From: Corynebacterium sp.
GTDB taxonomy: Bacteria > Actinomycetota > Actinomycetes > Mycobacteriales > Mycobacteriaceae
Reading direction: 5' to 3'
DNA: 64,000 nucleotides
Assembly (NCBI RefSeq): GCF_022712195.1
Contig: NZ_JALAGY010000085.1
Coordinates: 1 to 64,000, forward strand
Made by a program: the position numbers and the translations under genes. The notes beneath the pieces were generated by a model. The model was not told the DNA's origin. It ran no database searches and saw only the letters and a program-made list of their open reading frames with translations. Of the stretch, positions 8,543 to 16,952 are shown piece after piece (the stretch's first letter is position 1; each line of letters starts with the position of its first letter).

Positions 8543-9379
8543 CTACTTGCGTGCCCGGCGCTGCGGTTTCGGGGCGACGGTGCCGTCGGCCAGTCGCCGG
8601 GCCCACACCAGGAAGGCGGTGTGGGCGTTCATCCGGTGCTCGGGGCGGGTGGCCAGGCCCTCGACCTTCCATTCGCGGACGAGGGACTCCCACGCCTTGG
8701 GTTCGGTGAAGCAGCCGAGTTCGCGGATCCCCTCCATGACCTTCATCAACTGCGGGACCGTGGCGACGTAGGTCATGAAGACCCCGCCGGGGATCAGCAG
8801 GTCGCGTACCGTCTCCAGGCACTCCCAGGGGGCGAGCATGTCCAGGATCACCCGGTCCACAGGGCCGTCGGTGTCGTCGACGGTCACGTCCTTCAGGTCG
8901 CCGAGCCGCAGGTCCCAGTTCGCCGGGTGCTCGCCCATGTACTCCACGACGTTGCTCTCGGCGTACTCGAGGTGGTCGTCGCGGATCTCGTAGGAGATCA
9001 GCCGGCCGTGCCCGCCCACGGCGCGCAGCAGGGTCATCGACAGCGCCCCGGAGCCCGCTCCGGCCTCGAGGACCTTCGCACCGGGGAAGATGTCACCCTC
9101 CACCAGGATCTGTGCGGCGTCCTTGGGGTAGATCACCGCGGCACCACGGGGCATCGACAGCACGTGGTCGACCAGCAGGTGACGGAAGCACAGGTACTCG
9201 CCGCCGACGTGGGACACGACCACGGTGCCCTCGTCGCTGCCGATGATGTCGTCGTGCCTGATCTCGCCTTTGTGGGTGAAGTAGCTGCCACCGGTCTCCA
9301 GGGTGATGGTGTAGTGGCGGCGCTTGGCGTCGGTGAGCTGGACCCGGTCACCGGGCTGGAACGGGCCGGAGTAGGCCAC
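8543..9379 (-). CDS. trmI: tRNA (adenine-N1-)-methyltransferase TrmI
   Basis: 278 residues. It makes m1A58 in the T-loop of tRNAs using SAM and acts as a homotetramer. The N-terminal beta-barrel part (GPFQPGDRVQLTDAKRRHYT) is followed by a Rossmann methyltransferase fold with motif I VLEAGAGSG (about 103-111) and the downstream LDMLAPWECL block. The start is GTG at 9379, with AAAGGGGAA upstream. trmI next to ARC is conserved in actinobacteria (Rv2118c beside mpa in M. tuberculosis). An 86-bp gap to ARC carries the ARC promoter. Confidence 0.95.
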   Translation of the reverse strand: MAYSGPFQPGDRVQLTDAKRRHYTITLETGGSYFTHKGEIRHDDIIGSDEGTVVVSHVGGEYLCFRHLLVDHVLSMPRGAAVIYPKDAAQILVEGDIFPGAKVLEAGAGSGALSMTLLRAVGGHGRLISYEIRDDHLEYAESNVVEYMGEHPANWDLRLGDLKDVTVDDTDGPVDRVILDMLAPWECLETVRDLLIPGGVFMTYVATVPQLMKVMEGIRELGCFTEPKAWESLVREWKVEGLATRPEHRMNAHTAFLVWARRLADGTVAPKPQRRARK

Positions 9380-9436
9380 GGTGTTCCCCTTTACGTTGGT
9401 GCGGCAGTGGACCCGATCAGTCTAACGGCCCCCACG

Positions 9437-11419
9437 TCACAGCGCGGTGGGGACCCCGCAGACCCCCGCCCGGCACACCTGGACCGCGGCCCCGTCCGGG
9501 ACGGGGCCGAGCATCCGGGCGCCCTGTTCCGCCGACAGCACGAGAACGGAGGTGCCCAGCTGCCGGCGCAGCGCGGTGACCTGCGCGGGGTCGGCGGCGG
9601 ACACCGTGGCCTGCACAGGTCCGGCGAGGTGGCACTCCAGGGCGCACAGCCAGCCGCCGGCCTGGGCCAGGTGACGGTCGACGACCCCGGTGTGGGCGTC
9701 GAGGATCCGGCGGGCCTCGGCCGACCAGCGGGCCCCGACCGCCCGGACGTCCGGGTCGTCGAGGGATGTCGCCACGGTACCGGCCATGCTCAACGCCTCG
9801 GCGAGCACGGCCACCGCCGCCGGGGTCGCCCCGTCGTAGGGGTCACGCGGACGCACTCCGGTCTCCGCCACCGGCGCCGCCGCGTCGTACCAGGTCCCCG
9901 GGCCGCGGTGGAAGGAGACCTGGGTGTGCCGCACCAGCTCGGAGACCGCCGCGGGGATGTCCAGCCCGCCGTAGGAGCTTCCCCGGTGCTCCCACAACCG
10001 GACCAGCGCGAGCAGCAGCCAGGCACAGTCCTCGAGGGTGCCCGGCGCGTGTGGTGTGCCGGTGCAGCGCACCACGTCCCGCACACCCCCGTCGGCGTCT
10101 GTGGTCACCGCGTGGTCCCACAGGGCGGCGGTGATCTCCGCCCCGGACCCCGGGTCGCCGGCCTCGGTGAGGGCGACGGCGGCCATCGCGTTCCAGGCGG
10201 TGACGACCTTTCCGTCGACGGCGGGGCGGGGGCGGCCGGCGCGGGCACGCCGCAGGGTACCCCGCAGTTCCGGGGTCAACGGCAGGCCCTCGCGCCGGGT
10301 GAGCACGACCCGGCCGTCCACGTCGCCCGCCCCCGTCAGTCCCAGGCGTTCCAGCTCCCCCGGTGCCCATGTGTAGCTGTGGCCCTCCACCCGCCTGCCG
10401 TCGACGACGGTGTCGGCGTCGAGACCGCTGGCCAGCAGGTGGGGGTCGCCGGTGCGCAGGTCGGCGGTCAGGAAGTCCCGGGTCAGGTCGACGGCCTCGG
10501 CGACGAGGTCGTCGTCCGGGCGTCGCACGCGGTAGGCGGCCAGGGCGCGGAGCAGCAGGGCGTTGTCGTAGAGCGTCTTCTCGAAGTGCGGTACGGTCCA
10601 GTCGGCGTCGACGCAGTACCTGTGGAACCCTCCCTCGACGGGGTCGGCGAGGCCGCCCTGCAGCATGGCCGCGGTGGTCCGTCCGACGATGTCGAGCACC
10701 TGGTCCGCCGCAGTGCCGGAGTCGGTCCGTTCCGCCCACCGCACCAGTCCCAGCAGTGCGGCCGAGGGTGGGAACTTCGGGGCGCCGCCGAACCCTCCGG
10801 TGGGGTGTTCCGAGGCACGCATCCTCTGGACGATCCGCGTCGGCAGTTCGGTGGTGGCCTCCCTGGCGGTCCAGGACGCCCCTGCTCCGTCGCCGTCGCC
10901 GTCGTTGTCCTCCTCCCCGCTGGCGCCGATGGCCTCGTTGAGCCGGGCGGTCAGCTCGTCGACCCGGGGGCGTTCGGTGGTCCAGGTCCGCGACACCGCC
11001 TCGAGAACCTGGCGGAACGACGGCTTGCCCTGTCTCGGTGCCGGCGGGAAGTAGGTGTCGGCGAGGAAGGGCCGTCCCTCAGGGTCGGTGAAGACCGTCA
11101 TCGGCCACCCGCCCTGTCCGCTCAGGGCGACGGTGGCCTGCATGTAGTAGGCGTCGACGTCCGGGTGCTGCTCGCGGTCCACCTTCACCGCCACCATCCG
11201 GGAGTTGACCATCGCGGCGATCTCCGGGTCGGTGAAGGACTCCTCGGCCATCACGTGGCACCAGTGGCAGGTCGCGTACCCGACCGACACCAGCACCGGC
11301 ACACCACGCTCCCTGGCCTCGGCGAAGGGTTCGGGGCCCCAGGGCTGCCAGTGCACCGGGTTGTCCGCGTGGGCCAGCAGGTAGGGGGACGTCGATGCGG
11401 CGAGACGGTTGGAGTTCAT
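9437..11419 (-). CDS. DUF255 (YyaL/SSP411-type) thioredoxin-domain protein
   Basis: 660 residues. The N terminus ([24 protein letters not shown]) and [13 protein letters not shown] are signatures of the DUF255 thioredoxin-like domain, which has an unusual CHWC active site. The remaining ~450 residues form a six-hairpin glycosidase-like (alpha/alpha toroid) region, as in bacterial YyaL and human SPATA20. The biochemical role is not established for the family. It is cytosolic, with no signal peptide. It is transcribed divergently from the FAD oxidase, and a TACCGT hexamer six bases before the ATG suggests a leaderless mRNA. Confidence 0.9.
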   Translation of the reverse strand: MNSNRLAASTSPYLLAHADNPVHWQPWGPEPFAEARERGVPVLVSVGYATCHWCHVMAEESFTDPEIAAMVNSRMVAVKVDREQHPDVDAYYMQATVALSGQGGWPMTVFTDPEGRPFLADTYFPPAPRQGKPSFRQVLEAVSRTWTTERPRVDELTARLNEAIGASGEEDNDGDGDGAGASWTAREATTELPTRIVQRMRASEHPTGGFGGAPKFPPSAALLGLVRWAERTDSGTAADQVLDIVGRTTAAMLQGGLADPVEGGFHRYCVDADWTVPHFEKTLYDNALLLRALAAYRVRRPDDDLVAEAVDLTRDFLTADLRTGDPHLLASGLDADTVVDGRRVEGHSYTWAPGELERLGLTGAGDVDGRVVLTRREGLPLTPELRGTLRRARAGRPRPAVDGKVVTAWNAMAAVALTEAGDPGSGAEITAALWDHAVTTDADGGVRDVVRCTGTPHAPGTLEDCAWLLLALVRLWEHRGSSYGGLDIPAAVSELVRHTQVSFHRGPGTWYDAAAPVAETGVRPRDPYDGATPAAVAVLAEALSMAGTVATSLDDPDVRAVGARWSAEARRILDAHTGVVDRHLAQAGGWLCALECHLAGPVQATVSAADPAQVTALRRQLGTSVLVLSAEQGARMLGPVPDGAAVQVCRAGVCGVPTAL

Positions 11420-11463
11420 GCCACCACGGTAGCCGGACGGGGCCGACGACTACAGTGGCGGCA
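11420..11463. promoter_or_regulatory. Divergent leaderless promoters (DUF255 gene / FAD oxidase)
   Basis: Only 44 bp separate two divergent start codons. The minus-strand gene has TACCGT (complement of 11426-11431) six bases from its ATG. The plus-strand gene has TACAGT (11451-11456) seven bases from its ATG. Neither has a ribosome-binding site. Confidence 0.6.
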
Positions 11464-12888
11464 ATGACGTCCCGCAACTCCACCGGAATCACCACGCACG
11501 TGGGCCGGCAGCTGGCCTCTCAGCTGGCTCCCCAGCTGTCCGGGTCCGTGACCACCGACCCGGACGTGCTGGCCGCCCACTCCTCCGACCAGTCGCTCTA
11601 CAGTCCCGTGGGGACACCTGCCGCCCTGGTCCGCGCCACCACGGTGGACGACGTGGCCGCCACGATGCGTTTCGCCCACGGCCACGGCATCCCGGTGGTC
11701 CCCCAGGGTGCGCGGTCGGGCATCTCCGGTGGCGCGAACGCCGTGGACGGCTGCATCCTGCTGTCGGTCGCGGCGATGGACCGCATCCTGGAGGTCGACA
11801 CGGCGAACATGACCGTCACCGTGGAGCCGGGGATCATCAACAAGGACCTCAAGGAGGCCCTGCGTCCCCACGGGCTGGCGTACCCGCCGGACCCCGGCAG
11901 CGTCGCGATGTGCTCCATCGGCGGCAACATCGCCACCAACGCCGGCGGCATGTGCTGTGTGAAGTACGGCGTCACCCGCGAGTACGTCCGGGAGTTGACC
12001 GTCGTGCTGGCCGACGGGACGGTGACCCGGCTGGGCCACCGTACCGTCAAGGGGGTGGCAGGGCTCGACCTGGCGGGACTGTTCACCGGCTCGGAGGGCA
12101 CTCTCGGCGTCATCGTCGGGGCGACCCTGAAGGTGGTGCCCCGGGGACGGGAACCGCTGAGCGCACTGGCGACCTTCCCCTCGGTACGGTCGGCCGCCGA
12201 GGCGGTCTCCGCCTACATGGCCACGGGCGCCTCGCCCTCCCTGCTGGAGATGATGGACGCCGCCACTGTCGCCATGGTCAACGACCTCGGCGACTTCGGA
12301 CTCGACGCCTCCGTCGGGGCCGTGCTGATCATGCAGTCCGACTCCCCCACCGCAGCCGGAGACACCGAGGACTTCGCCGCCGTCGCCGGGGCCCACGGCG
12401 CCATGGATGTCGCCTTCGCCGACAACCCGACCGACTCGGAGCTGCTGGTGGCGGCCCGACGGTCCGCACAGCCGGCCTGGGAGCACTACGCCCGGGCCCA
12501 CGGCGGCGGACAGCTGCTCGACGACGTCTGCGTCCCACGCTCACGCATCGCCGAGTTCTGCGACCGGGTCGGTGACATCGGGGACGACACCGGCGCCCTG
12601 GTGACCGTCATCGGCCACGCCGGCGACGGCAACATGCACCCCTCGGTCTTCTTCGACACCGCCGACGAAGCCTCGGTCGCCGCCGCACAGGACGCCTTCG
12701 ACCGGATCATGGCCCTGGGGCTGGAACTCGGCGGGACCATCACCGGCGAACACGGGGTCGGCAACCTCAAGAACCGCTGGTTGGCCACCGAGCTCGACGC
12801 CGGCAACCGCCACCTCCACCGCGAGATCAAGTACGCCGTCGACCCGACCGGGGTCCTCAACCCCGGCAAGATGCTGGAGCACCTGTGA
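11464..12888 (+). CDS. FAD-linked oxidase (GlcD/D-2-hydroxyacid dehydrogenase family), copy 1
   Basis: 474 residues of the VAO/GlcD family: an N-terminal FAD-binding type-4 domain (PVVPQGARSGISGGANA, then YPPDPGS and GGNIATNAGGMCC, which wrap the cofactor) and a C-terminal FAD-oxidase domain with HAGDGNMHPS and TGEHGVGNLK, whose histidines bind substrate or metal. It likely oxidises a D-2-hydroxyacid such as glycolate or D-lactate. The exact substrate cannot be read. The open frame extends further upstream, but a TACAGT hexamer seven bases before ATG 11464 fixes the start. It overlaps its near-duplicate downstream by 4 bp. Confidence 0.9.
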   Translation: MTSRNSTGITTHVGRQLASQLAPQLSGSVTTDPDVLAAHSSDQSLYSPVGTPAALVRATTVDDVAATMRFAHGHGIPVVPQGARSGISGGANAVDGCILLSVAAMDRILEVDTANMTVTVEPGIINKDLKEALRPHGLAYPPDPGSVAMCSIGGNIATNAGGMCCVKYGVTREYVRELTVVLADGTVTRLGHRTVKGVAGLDLAGLFTGSEGTLGVIVGATLKVVPRGREPLSALATFPSVRSAAEAVSAYMATGASPSLLEMMDAATVAMVNDLGDFGLDASVGAVLIMQSDSPTAAGDTEDFAAVAGAHGAMDVAFADNPTDSELLVAARRSAQPAWEHYARAHGGGQLLDDVCVPRSRIAEFCDRVGDIGDDTGALVTVIGHAGDGNMHPSVFFDTADEASVAAAQDAFDRIMALGLELGGTITGEHGVGNLKNRWLATELDAGNRHLHREIKYAVDPTGVLNPGKMLEHL

Positions 12889-14294
12889 CCAACTCCCCCA
12901 CCTCACACGACACCCCGGTTGACCTGGACGGGCTGGCGGCAGTGCTCGACGGTTCACTGAGCACCGACCCGGACGTCCTCGCCGCCCACGCCACCGACCA
13001 GTCCGTCCACCCGGGGCAGGACGCCCTGGTCCTGGTCCGCGCCGGGAGCGTGGACGACGTGGCCGCCACGATGCGCTTCGCCCACCGCCACGGCATCCCG
13101 GTCGTCCCCCAGGGTGCGCGTTCCGGACTCTCGGGAGGCGCCTGCGCCGACGAGGGCTGCATCCTGCTGTCGGTCGCAGCGATGGACCGGATCCTGGAGA
13201 TCGACGCGGCCGACATGACCGTCACCGTGGAACCGGGGATCATCAACAAGGCCCTCAAGGACGCCCTGCGCCCTCACGGTCTGGCCTACCCGCCGGACCC
13301 CGGCAGCGTGGCGATCTCCACGGTCGGCGGCAACATCGCCACCAACGCCGGCGGCATGTGCTGTGTGAAGTACGGCGTCACCCGCGAGTACGTCCGCGAA
13401 CTCACCGTGGTCCTCGCCGACGGGACGGTGACCCGGTTGGGCCACCGTACCGTCAAGGGGGTGGCAGGGCTCGACCTGGTCTCCCTGCTCACCGGCTCGG
13501 AGGGCACCCTCGGCGTCATCGTCGGGGCCACCCTTAAGGTGGTGCCCGGGGGCCCGGACCCGTTGACGGCACTGGCCACGTTCCCGACAGTGGGCCGCGC
13601 CGTGGAGACCGTGACGTCCTACATGGCCACCGGGGCCAACCCCTCGATGCTGGAGATGATGGACGGCATGACCGTGGGGCTCGTGTCCGAGATCGGGGAC
13701 TTCGGGCTCGACGCCTCCGTCGGGGCCGTGCTGATCATGCAGTCCGACTCGCCCACCGCGGCGAAGGACACCGAGGACTTCGCCGCCGTCGCCGGGGCCC
13801 ACGGCGCCATGGACGTCGCCTTCGCCGACAACCCGACCGACTCCGAGCTGCTCGTCGCCGCCCGTCGCTCGGTCCAGGTCGGCAACGAGCGCTACGCCCG
13901 GGCCCACGGCGGCGGCCAGATGATCGACGACGTCTGTGTCCCGCGCAGCCGGTTGGCGGACTTCTGTGCCGGGGTGGGAGACATCCGGGACGACACCGGG
14001 GCCACCGTCGCGCTGGTCGCCCACGCCGGCGACGGCAACGTCCACCCCTCGGTCTTCTACGATCTCGCCGACGAGGCGTCCGTGGCTGCCGGGACACTCG
14101 CCTTCGACCGCATCATGGAGCTGGGGCTGCGCCTGGGAGGTACCATCACCGGCGAACACGGTGTCGGCGCCCTGAAGTCGGCCTGGCTTCCCCGCGAACT
14201 CGACGAGGGAAGCCGACTCCTGCACCGCAGGATCAAGGACGCCGTCGACCCGACCGCCATCCTCAACCCCGGAAAGATGCTGGAGGCCCTGTGA
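12885..14294 (+). CDS. FAD-linked oxidase (GlcD/D-2-hydroxyacid dehydrogenase family), copy 2
   Basis: 469 residues, a tandem paralogue of the preceding gene with the same FAD-binding and FAD-oxidase_C layout and the same motifs (GLSGGACADEG, GGNIATNAGGMCC, HAGDGNVHPS, TGEHGVGALK). Long stretches are identical even at DNA level: 73 bases beginning at 13324 match copy 1 at 11918. The first ~40 residues and the region around residues 200-240 differ most. It starts with GTG in a GTGA overlap with copy 1 and ends in a GTGA overlap with the nuclease gene, so the three are translationally coupled. Whether the two enzymes differ in substrate or form a heterodimer is unknown. Confidence 0.9.
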   Translation: MTNSPTSHDTPVDLDGLAAVLDGSLSTDPDVLAAHATDQSVHPGQDALVLVRAGSVDDVAATMRFAHRHGIPVVPQGARSGLSGGACADEGCILLSVAAMDRILEIDAADMTVTVEPGIINKALKDALRPHGLAYPPDPGSVAISTVGGNIATNAGGMCCVKYGVTREYVRELTVVLADGTVTRLGHRTVKGVAGLDLVSLLTGSEGTLGVIVGATLKVVPGGPDPLTALATFPTVGRAVETVTSYMATGANPSMLEMMDGMTVGLVSEIGDFGLDASVGAVLIMQSDSPTAAKDTEDFAAVAGAHGAMDVAFADNPTDSELLVAARRSVQVGNERYARAHGGGQMIDDVCVPRSRLADFCAGVGDIRDDTGATVALVAHAGDGNVHPSVFYDLADEASVAAGTLAFDRIMELGLRLGGTITGEHGVGALKSAWLPRELDEGSRLLHRRIKDAVDPTAILNPGKMLEAL

Positions 14295-15097
14295 CCCGCC
14301 GTCCCCTCGCCCTGTCGCCCTCGCGTGTCGGTGACTACCGGCAGTGCCCACTGCTCTACCGCCTGCGCGCCATCGACCGGTTGCCCGAACCCAGTACCGT
14401 CGCCCAGGTCAAGGGGACACTGGTGCACGCCGTCCTGGAGGACCTGCACAACCTGCCCCGGGAGGAGCGGACCTACCCGGCGGCGGTGAAGATGCTCACC
14501 CCGCACTGGACGGCGATGAAGGACGCCGACGCCCAGCTCGTCGACCTGGTGCCCGACGAGGCAACGACGGACTTCCTGGTGGAGGCCCGGTCACTGGTCA
14601 AGGGCTACTTCCAGATGGAGAACCCGGCCGGATTCGACGCGGAGTCGGTGGAGAAGTACGTCGACACCACCCTGCCCAACGGTGTGCCGGTCCGCGGCTT
14701 CATCGACCGGGTGGACGTCGCCCCCACCGGCCAGGTCCGGGTGGTCGACTACAAGACCGGCAAGAAGCCGATCCCCCGCTTCTCCGCGCAGGCGGTGTTC
14801 CAGATGCGCTTCTACGCACTGGTGTGGTGGCGCATGTTCGACCACATTCCCGAGCAGCTGCGGTTGATGTACCTGAAGGTCCGTGACGACATGGTGCTCT
14901 CCCCCACCCCGGCGGAACTGAACTACGTGGAGCGCGACCTCGAGGAGGTATGGACGAAGATCGGCCAGGACGCCCGCAGCGGCGACTTCGCCCCGAAGAC
15001 CTCGAAACTGTGCGGGTGGTGCTCATTCCAGTCGATCTGCCCGGCCTTCGACGGAACCCCGCCGGAGTACCCGGGCGTGCCGGAGGAGTTCGCCTGA
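14291..15097 (+). CDS. RecB-family nuclease with a four-cysteine Fe-S signature
   Basis: 268 residues. A PD-(D/E)XK nuclease core is visible: GTLVHAVLEDL (catalytic His region), GFIDRVD and VVDYKTGK. Cys19 plus Cys241, Cys244 and Cys250 (CGWCSFQSIC) form the wrapping pattern of the AddB/Cas4-type 4Fe-4S cluster. It probably acts in DNA end processing or repair. The mycobacterial counterpart (Rv2119) sits next to trmI; here the DUF255 gene and two oxidases lie between them. The GTG start overlaps the oxidase stop. No cas1/cas2 genes are nearby, so it is not a CRISPR Cas4. Confidence 0.88.
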   Translation: MTRRPLALSPSRVGDYRQCPLLYRLRAIDRLPEPSTVAQVKGTLVHAVLEDLHNLPREERTYPAAVKMLTPHWTAMKDADAQLVDLVPDEATTDFLVEARSLVKGYFQMENPAGFDAESVEKYVDTTLPNGVPVRGFIDRVDVAPTGQVRVVDYKTGKKPIPRFSAQAVFQMRFYALVWWRMFDHIPEQLRLMYLKVRDDMVLSPTPAELNYVERDLEEVWTKIGQDARSGDFAPKTSKLCGWCSFQSICPAFDGTPPEYPGVPEEFA

Positions 15098-15129
15098 CCC
15101 GGGTGCGGGGTCAGTGGGTCGGGGTCAGG
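15093..15129. terminator. Hairpin between convergent genes
   Basis: CCTGACCC (15093-15100) pairs with GGGTCAGG (15122-15129) across a 21-base loop. It straddles the stop codons of the nuclease and sirtuin genes and has no T-tract. It may be a weak bidirectional terminator. Confidence 0.35.
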
Positions 15130-16054
15130 AGAGCCCCAACGAGTCGATGAGGTCGAGGAACGCGGGGGCGACCGGGGTCCGCCACAGCACATGGGCCCTG
15201 CCGTCTGCACGCCCCGGCCCCCCGTTGACCACGGAAACGGTCTTGCCCTGCCGGAGGGCGTCGAGCACCAGGCGGTACCCGCTCATCACCGACAGGGATG
15301 AGCCGACGACCAGCAGGCTGGACGACCCGGCGAGCATACGGGCCGCCCGCTGTTTCCGGGCCTGCGGCACAGGTTCGCCGAAATAGACGACATCGGGCTT
15401 CAACAGCCGGGACCCGCAGCCCAGACATCCCACCATGCAGAATCCACGCACGTGATCCTCGTCCAGTGTGACGTCGCCGTCCGGGTTGACCAGGGAGGGG
15501 TCCAGATCGACGCTCTCCAGGTAGCCGGGGTTGGCCTCCACGAGCCGGGAGTCGAGGGACCGACGGTCCTCGGTCAGCCCGCACCGCAGGCACACCACCT
15601 GCGACAGGTCTCCGTGCAAGGTGAGCAGTTCACGGCTCCCGGCAGCGGCGTGAAGCCCGTCGACGTTCTGCGTCACCACCCCGGTGACCAGACCTGCCTG
15701 CTCGAGTTCGGTGAGCCCGTAGTGTGTGGTGTTCGGTCGGGCCGCGGCCATCCGGCGCCAGCCGACGAAGGACCGGGCCCAGTACCGGTGGGAGGCGTCC
15801 GGATCGTGACGGAACTCCTGGTAGGTCATCGGCCGGTGGCGGGTCAGGGAACCGGACGGCCCCCGGTAGTCGGGGACACCGGAGTCGGTGGACACCCCGG
15901 CACCGGTGAGCACCAGGGCCGGCGCCGTACGGAGCTGGTCCGCCACCGCGGGCAGGGCCACCTCAGGTGGCGTGGGGGTGGCTGTCTCCGTGACCACCCG
16001 GGCGATCGACCGCAACGCCGAGAGATGTGCCGGGGTCACGGGGTCGGGGATCAT
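15125..16054 (-). CDS. Sir2-family NAD-dependent protein deacylase
   Basis: 309 residues. Sirtuin motifs: GAGVSTDSGVPDYRG (51-64, NAD binding), TQNVDGLH (128-135), catalytic His147 in LLTLHGD, and a zinc site of CLRC (155/158) plus CLGC (210/213). The VSTDSGVPDYR form and lack of an N-terminal extension point to bacterial class II sirtuins (SIRT4-like). It would remove acyl groups from lysines and release nicotinamide and O-acyl-ADP-ribose. TAGCCT ends seven bases before the ATG, so it is probably leaderless. It is convergent with the nuclease gene. Confidence 0.92.
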   Translation of the reverse strand: MIPDPVTPAHLSALRSIARVVTETATPTPPEVALPAVADQLRTAPALVLTGAGVSTDSGVPDYRGPSGSLTRHRPMTYQEFRHDPDASHRYWARSFVGWRRMAAARPNTTHYGLTELEQAGLVTGVVTQNVDGLHAAAGSRELLTLHGDLSQVVCLRCGLTEDRRSLDSRLVEANPGYLESVDLDPSLVNPDGDVTLDEDHVRGFCMVGCLGCGSRLLKPDVVYFGEPVPQARKQRAARMLAGSSSLLVVGSSLSVMSGYRLVLDALRQGKTVSVVNGGPGRADGRAHVLWRTPVAPAFLDLIDSLGLS

Positions 16055-16067
16055 TCCCCCCAGGCTA
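16055..16067 (-). promoter_or_regulatory. Leaderless-type -10 element of the sirtuin gene
   Basis: TAGCCT (complement of 16062-16067) ends seven bases before the ATG at 16054. There is no ribosome-binding site. The upstream DUF1266 gene ends only 10 bp away, so this -10 overlaps that gene's last codons. Confidence 0.55.
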
Positions 16068-16865
16068 CCCGTGCAGGTTGAGCCGGACCCAGGGTGAGTC
16101 CGGGTGGTTCAGAGCCACGGCGATGTCCTGGACGAAGCGCATGCAGGAGTCGTCCAGCCGTCCGTCCGCGACCGCCCGACCCACCACCACGCCGTCGGCG
16201 AACTCCTCCCAGCTGCCGTAGGTGGAGCGGGTGAGTTCGAGGGCGCGGTTCAGGAGCCCGGAGCACTGGTCCACGGTGACCAGCCCTCCCCCGTGCGCCA
16301 ACCAGAGCAGGTGGACGGCGACGGAGACGTCCCAGCCGGTGGTGTCCGTCGGCGGGGTCTCCGGGAGGGCCGCGACGGCGGCGTCCTGGAGGAACGGGAT
16401 GACCAGGTGGTGGTCGGCGGGGTCGAGGGGGCCGAGCACGGTGTGGGCTGCGGGTCGCCTGTCGACCGGGGTGGAGCACAGTCCGGCCAGCAGCTCGCGG
16501 TGGCGGCGGTAGTCGGCGTCGCCGGCGTCGTCCAGGCGTGCAGCCACCGTCCCCAGCACGTCACGGGCGGTCCGTATGCCGTACACGCTGGCCAGATGGT
16601 GGCGGTGGGCCTCCCCCGGGTCCACGACGAAGAGCTTCTGAAACCCCGAATTCGGGGGGTGCGCCTCGGCGGGTCCGTTGACGACCCGGCCGTCGTTGAG
16701 GCCGTGCGGCAGGCTCAGTGCCCAGGAGCGGGATGCCTCCGCGGTGCGGTCCCTGTCCCAGACCAGCTGCAGCTTCCTCGCTGACCTGGGGAGTTCCTGC
16801 AGGGCCGAGCGGTAGGTGGTGGCTGTCGGGGTGGTGTTGTCTGCGGGGTGTGTCACACCCGCCAT
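16065..16865 (-). CDS. DUF1266-like protein of unknown function
   Basis: 266 residues, soluble, no signal peptide or membrane span. The C-terminal half resembles DUF1266: WDVSVAVHLLWLAHGGGLVT, then YGSWEEFADGVVVGRA and HPDSPWVRL, which match that family's conserved Trp/Gly/Arg positions. The N-terminal half (about 1-110) is unrecognised. Members of this family have no proven function and are often scattered accessory genes. It precedes the sirtuin on the same strand by 10 bp, but the sirtuin seems to have its own promoter. Family call from motif resemblance only. Confidence 0.6.
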   Translation of the reverse strand: MAGVTHPADNTTPTATTYRSALQELPRSARKLQLVWDRDRTAEASRSWALSLPHGLNDGRVVNGPAEAHPPNSGFQKLFVVDPGEAHRHHLASVYGIRTARDVLGTVAARLDDAGDADYRRHRELLAGLCSTPVDRRPAAHTVLGPLDPADHHLVIPFLQDAAVAALPETPPTDTTGWDVSVAVHLLWLAHGGGLVTVDQCSGLLNRALELTRSTYGSWEEFADGVVVGRAVADGRLDDSCMRFVQDIAVALNHPDSPWVRLNLHG

Positions 16866-16952
16866 GTTAGCTTCATGAACTATCTTCCGGCCGGGTGGCG
16901 GAGACGGTCACCCCACATCCGGGGACACCCGGGCGGTGCCCCCGCTGTCCGA

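Noticed and set aside
8621..11467. 948-codon plus-strand open frame
   Set aside because: Antisense of trmI and the DUF255 gene; its product is Gly/Arg/Val-rich with no family motif, typical of GC-rich shadow frames.
14291..15097. CRISPR-associated Cas4
   Set aside because: Has the Fe-S RecB layout, but there is no cas gene or array nearby and the locus matches the actinobacterial Rv2119-type nuclease.
16848..16862. TGTGTCACA palindrome as a GlxR site
   Set aside because: The half-sites are too close for TGTGA-N6-TCACA and it lies in the first codons of the DUF1266-like gene.
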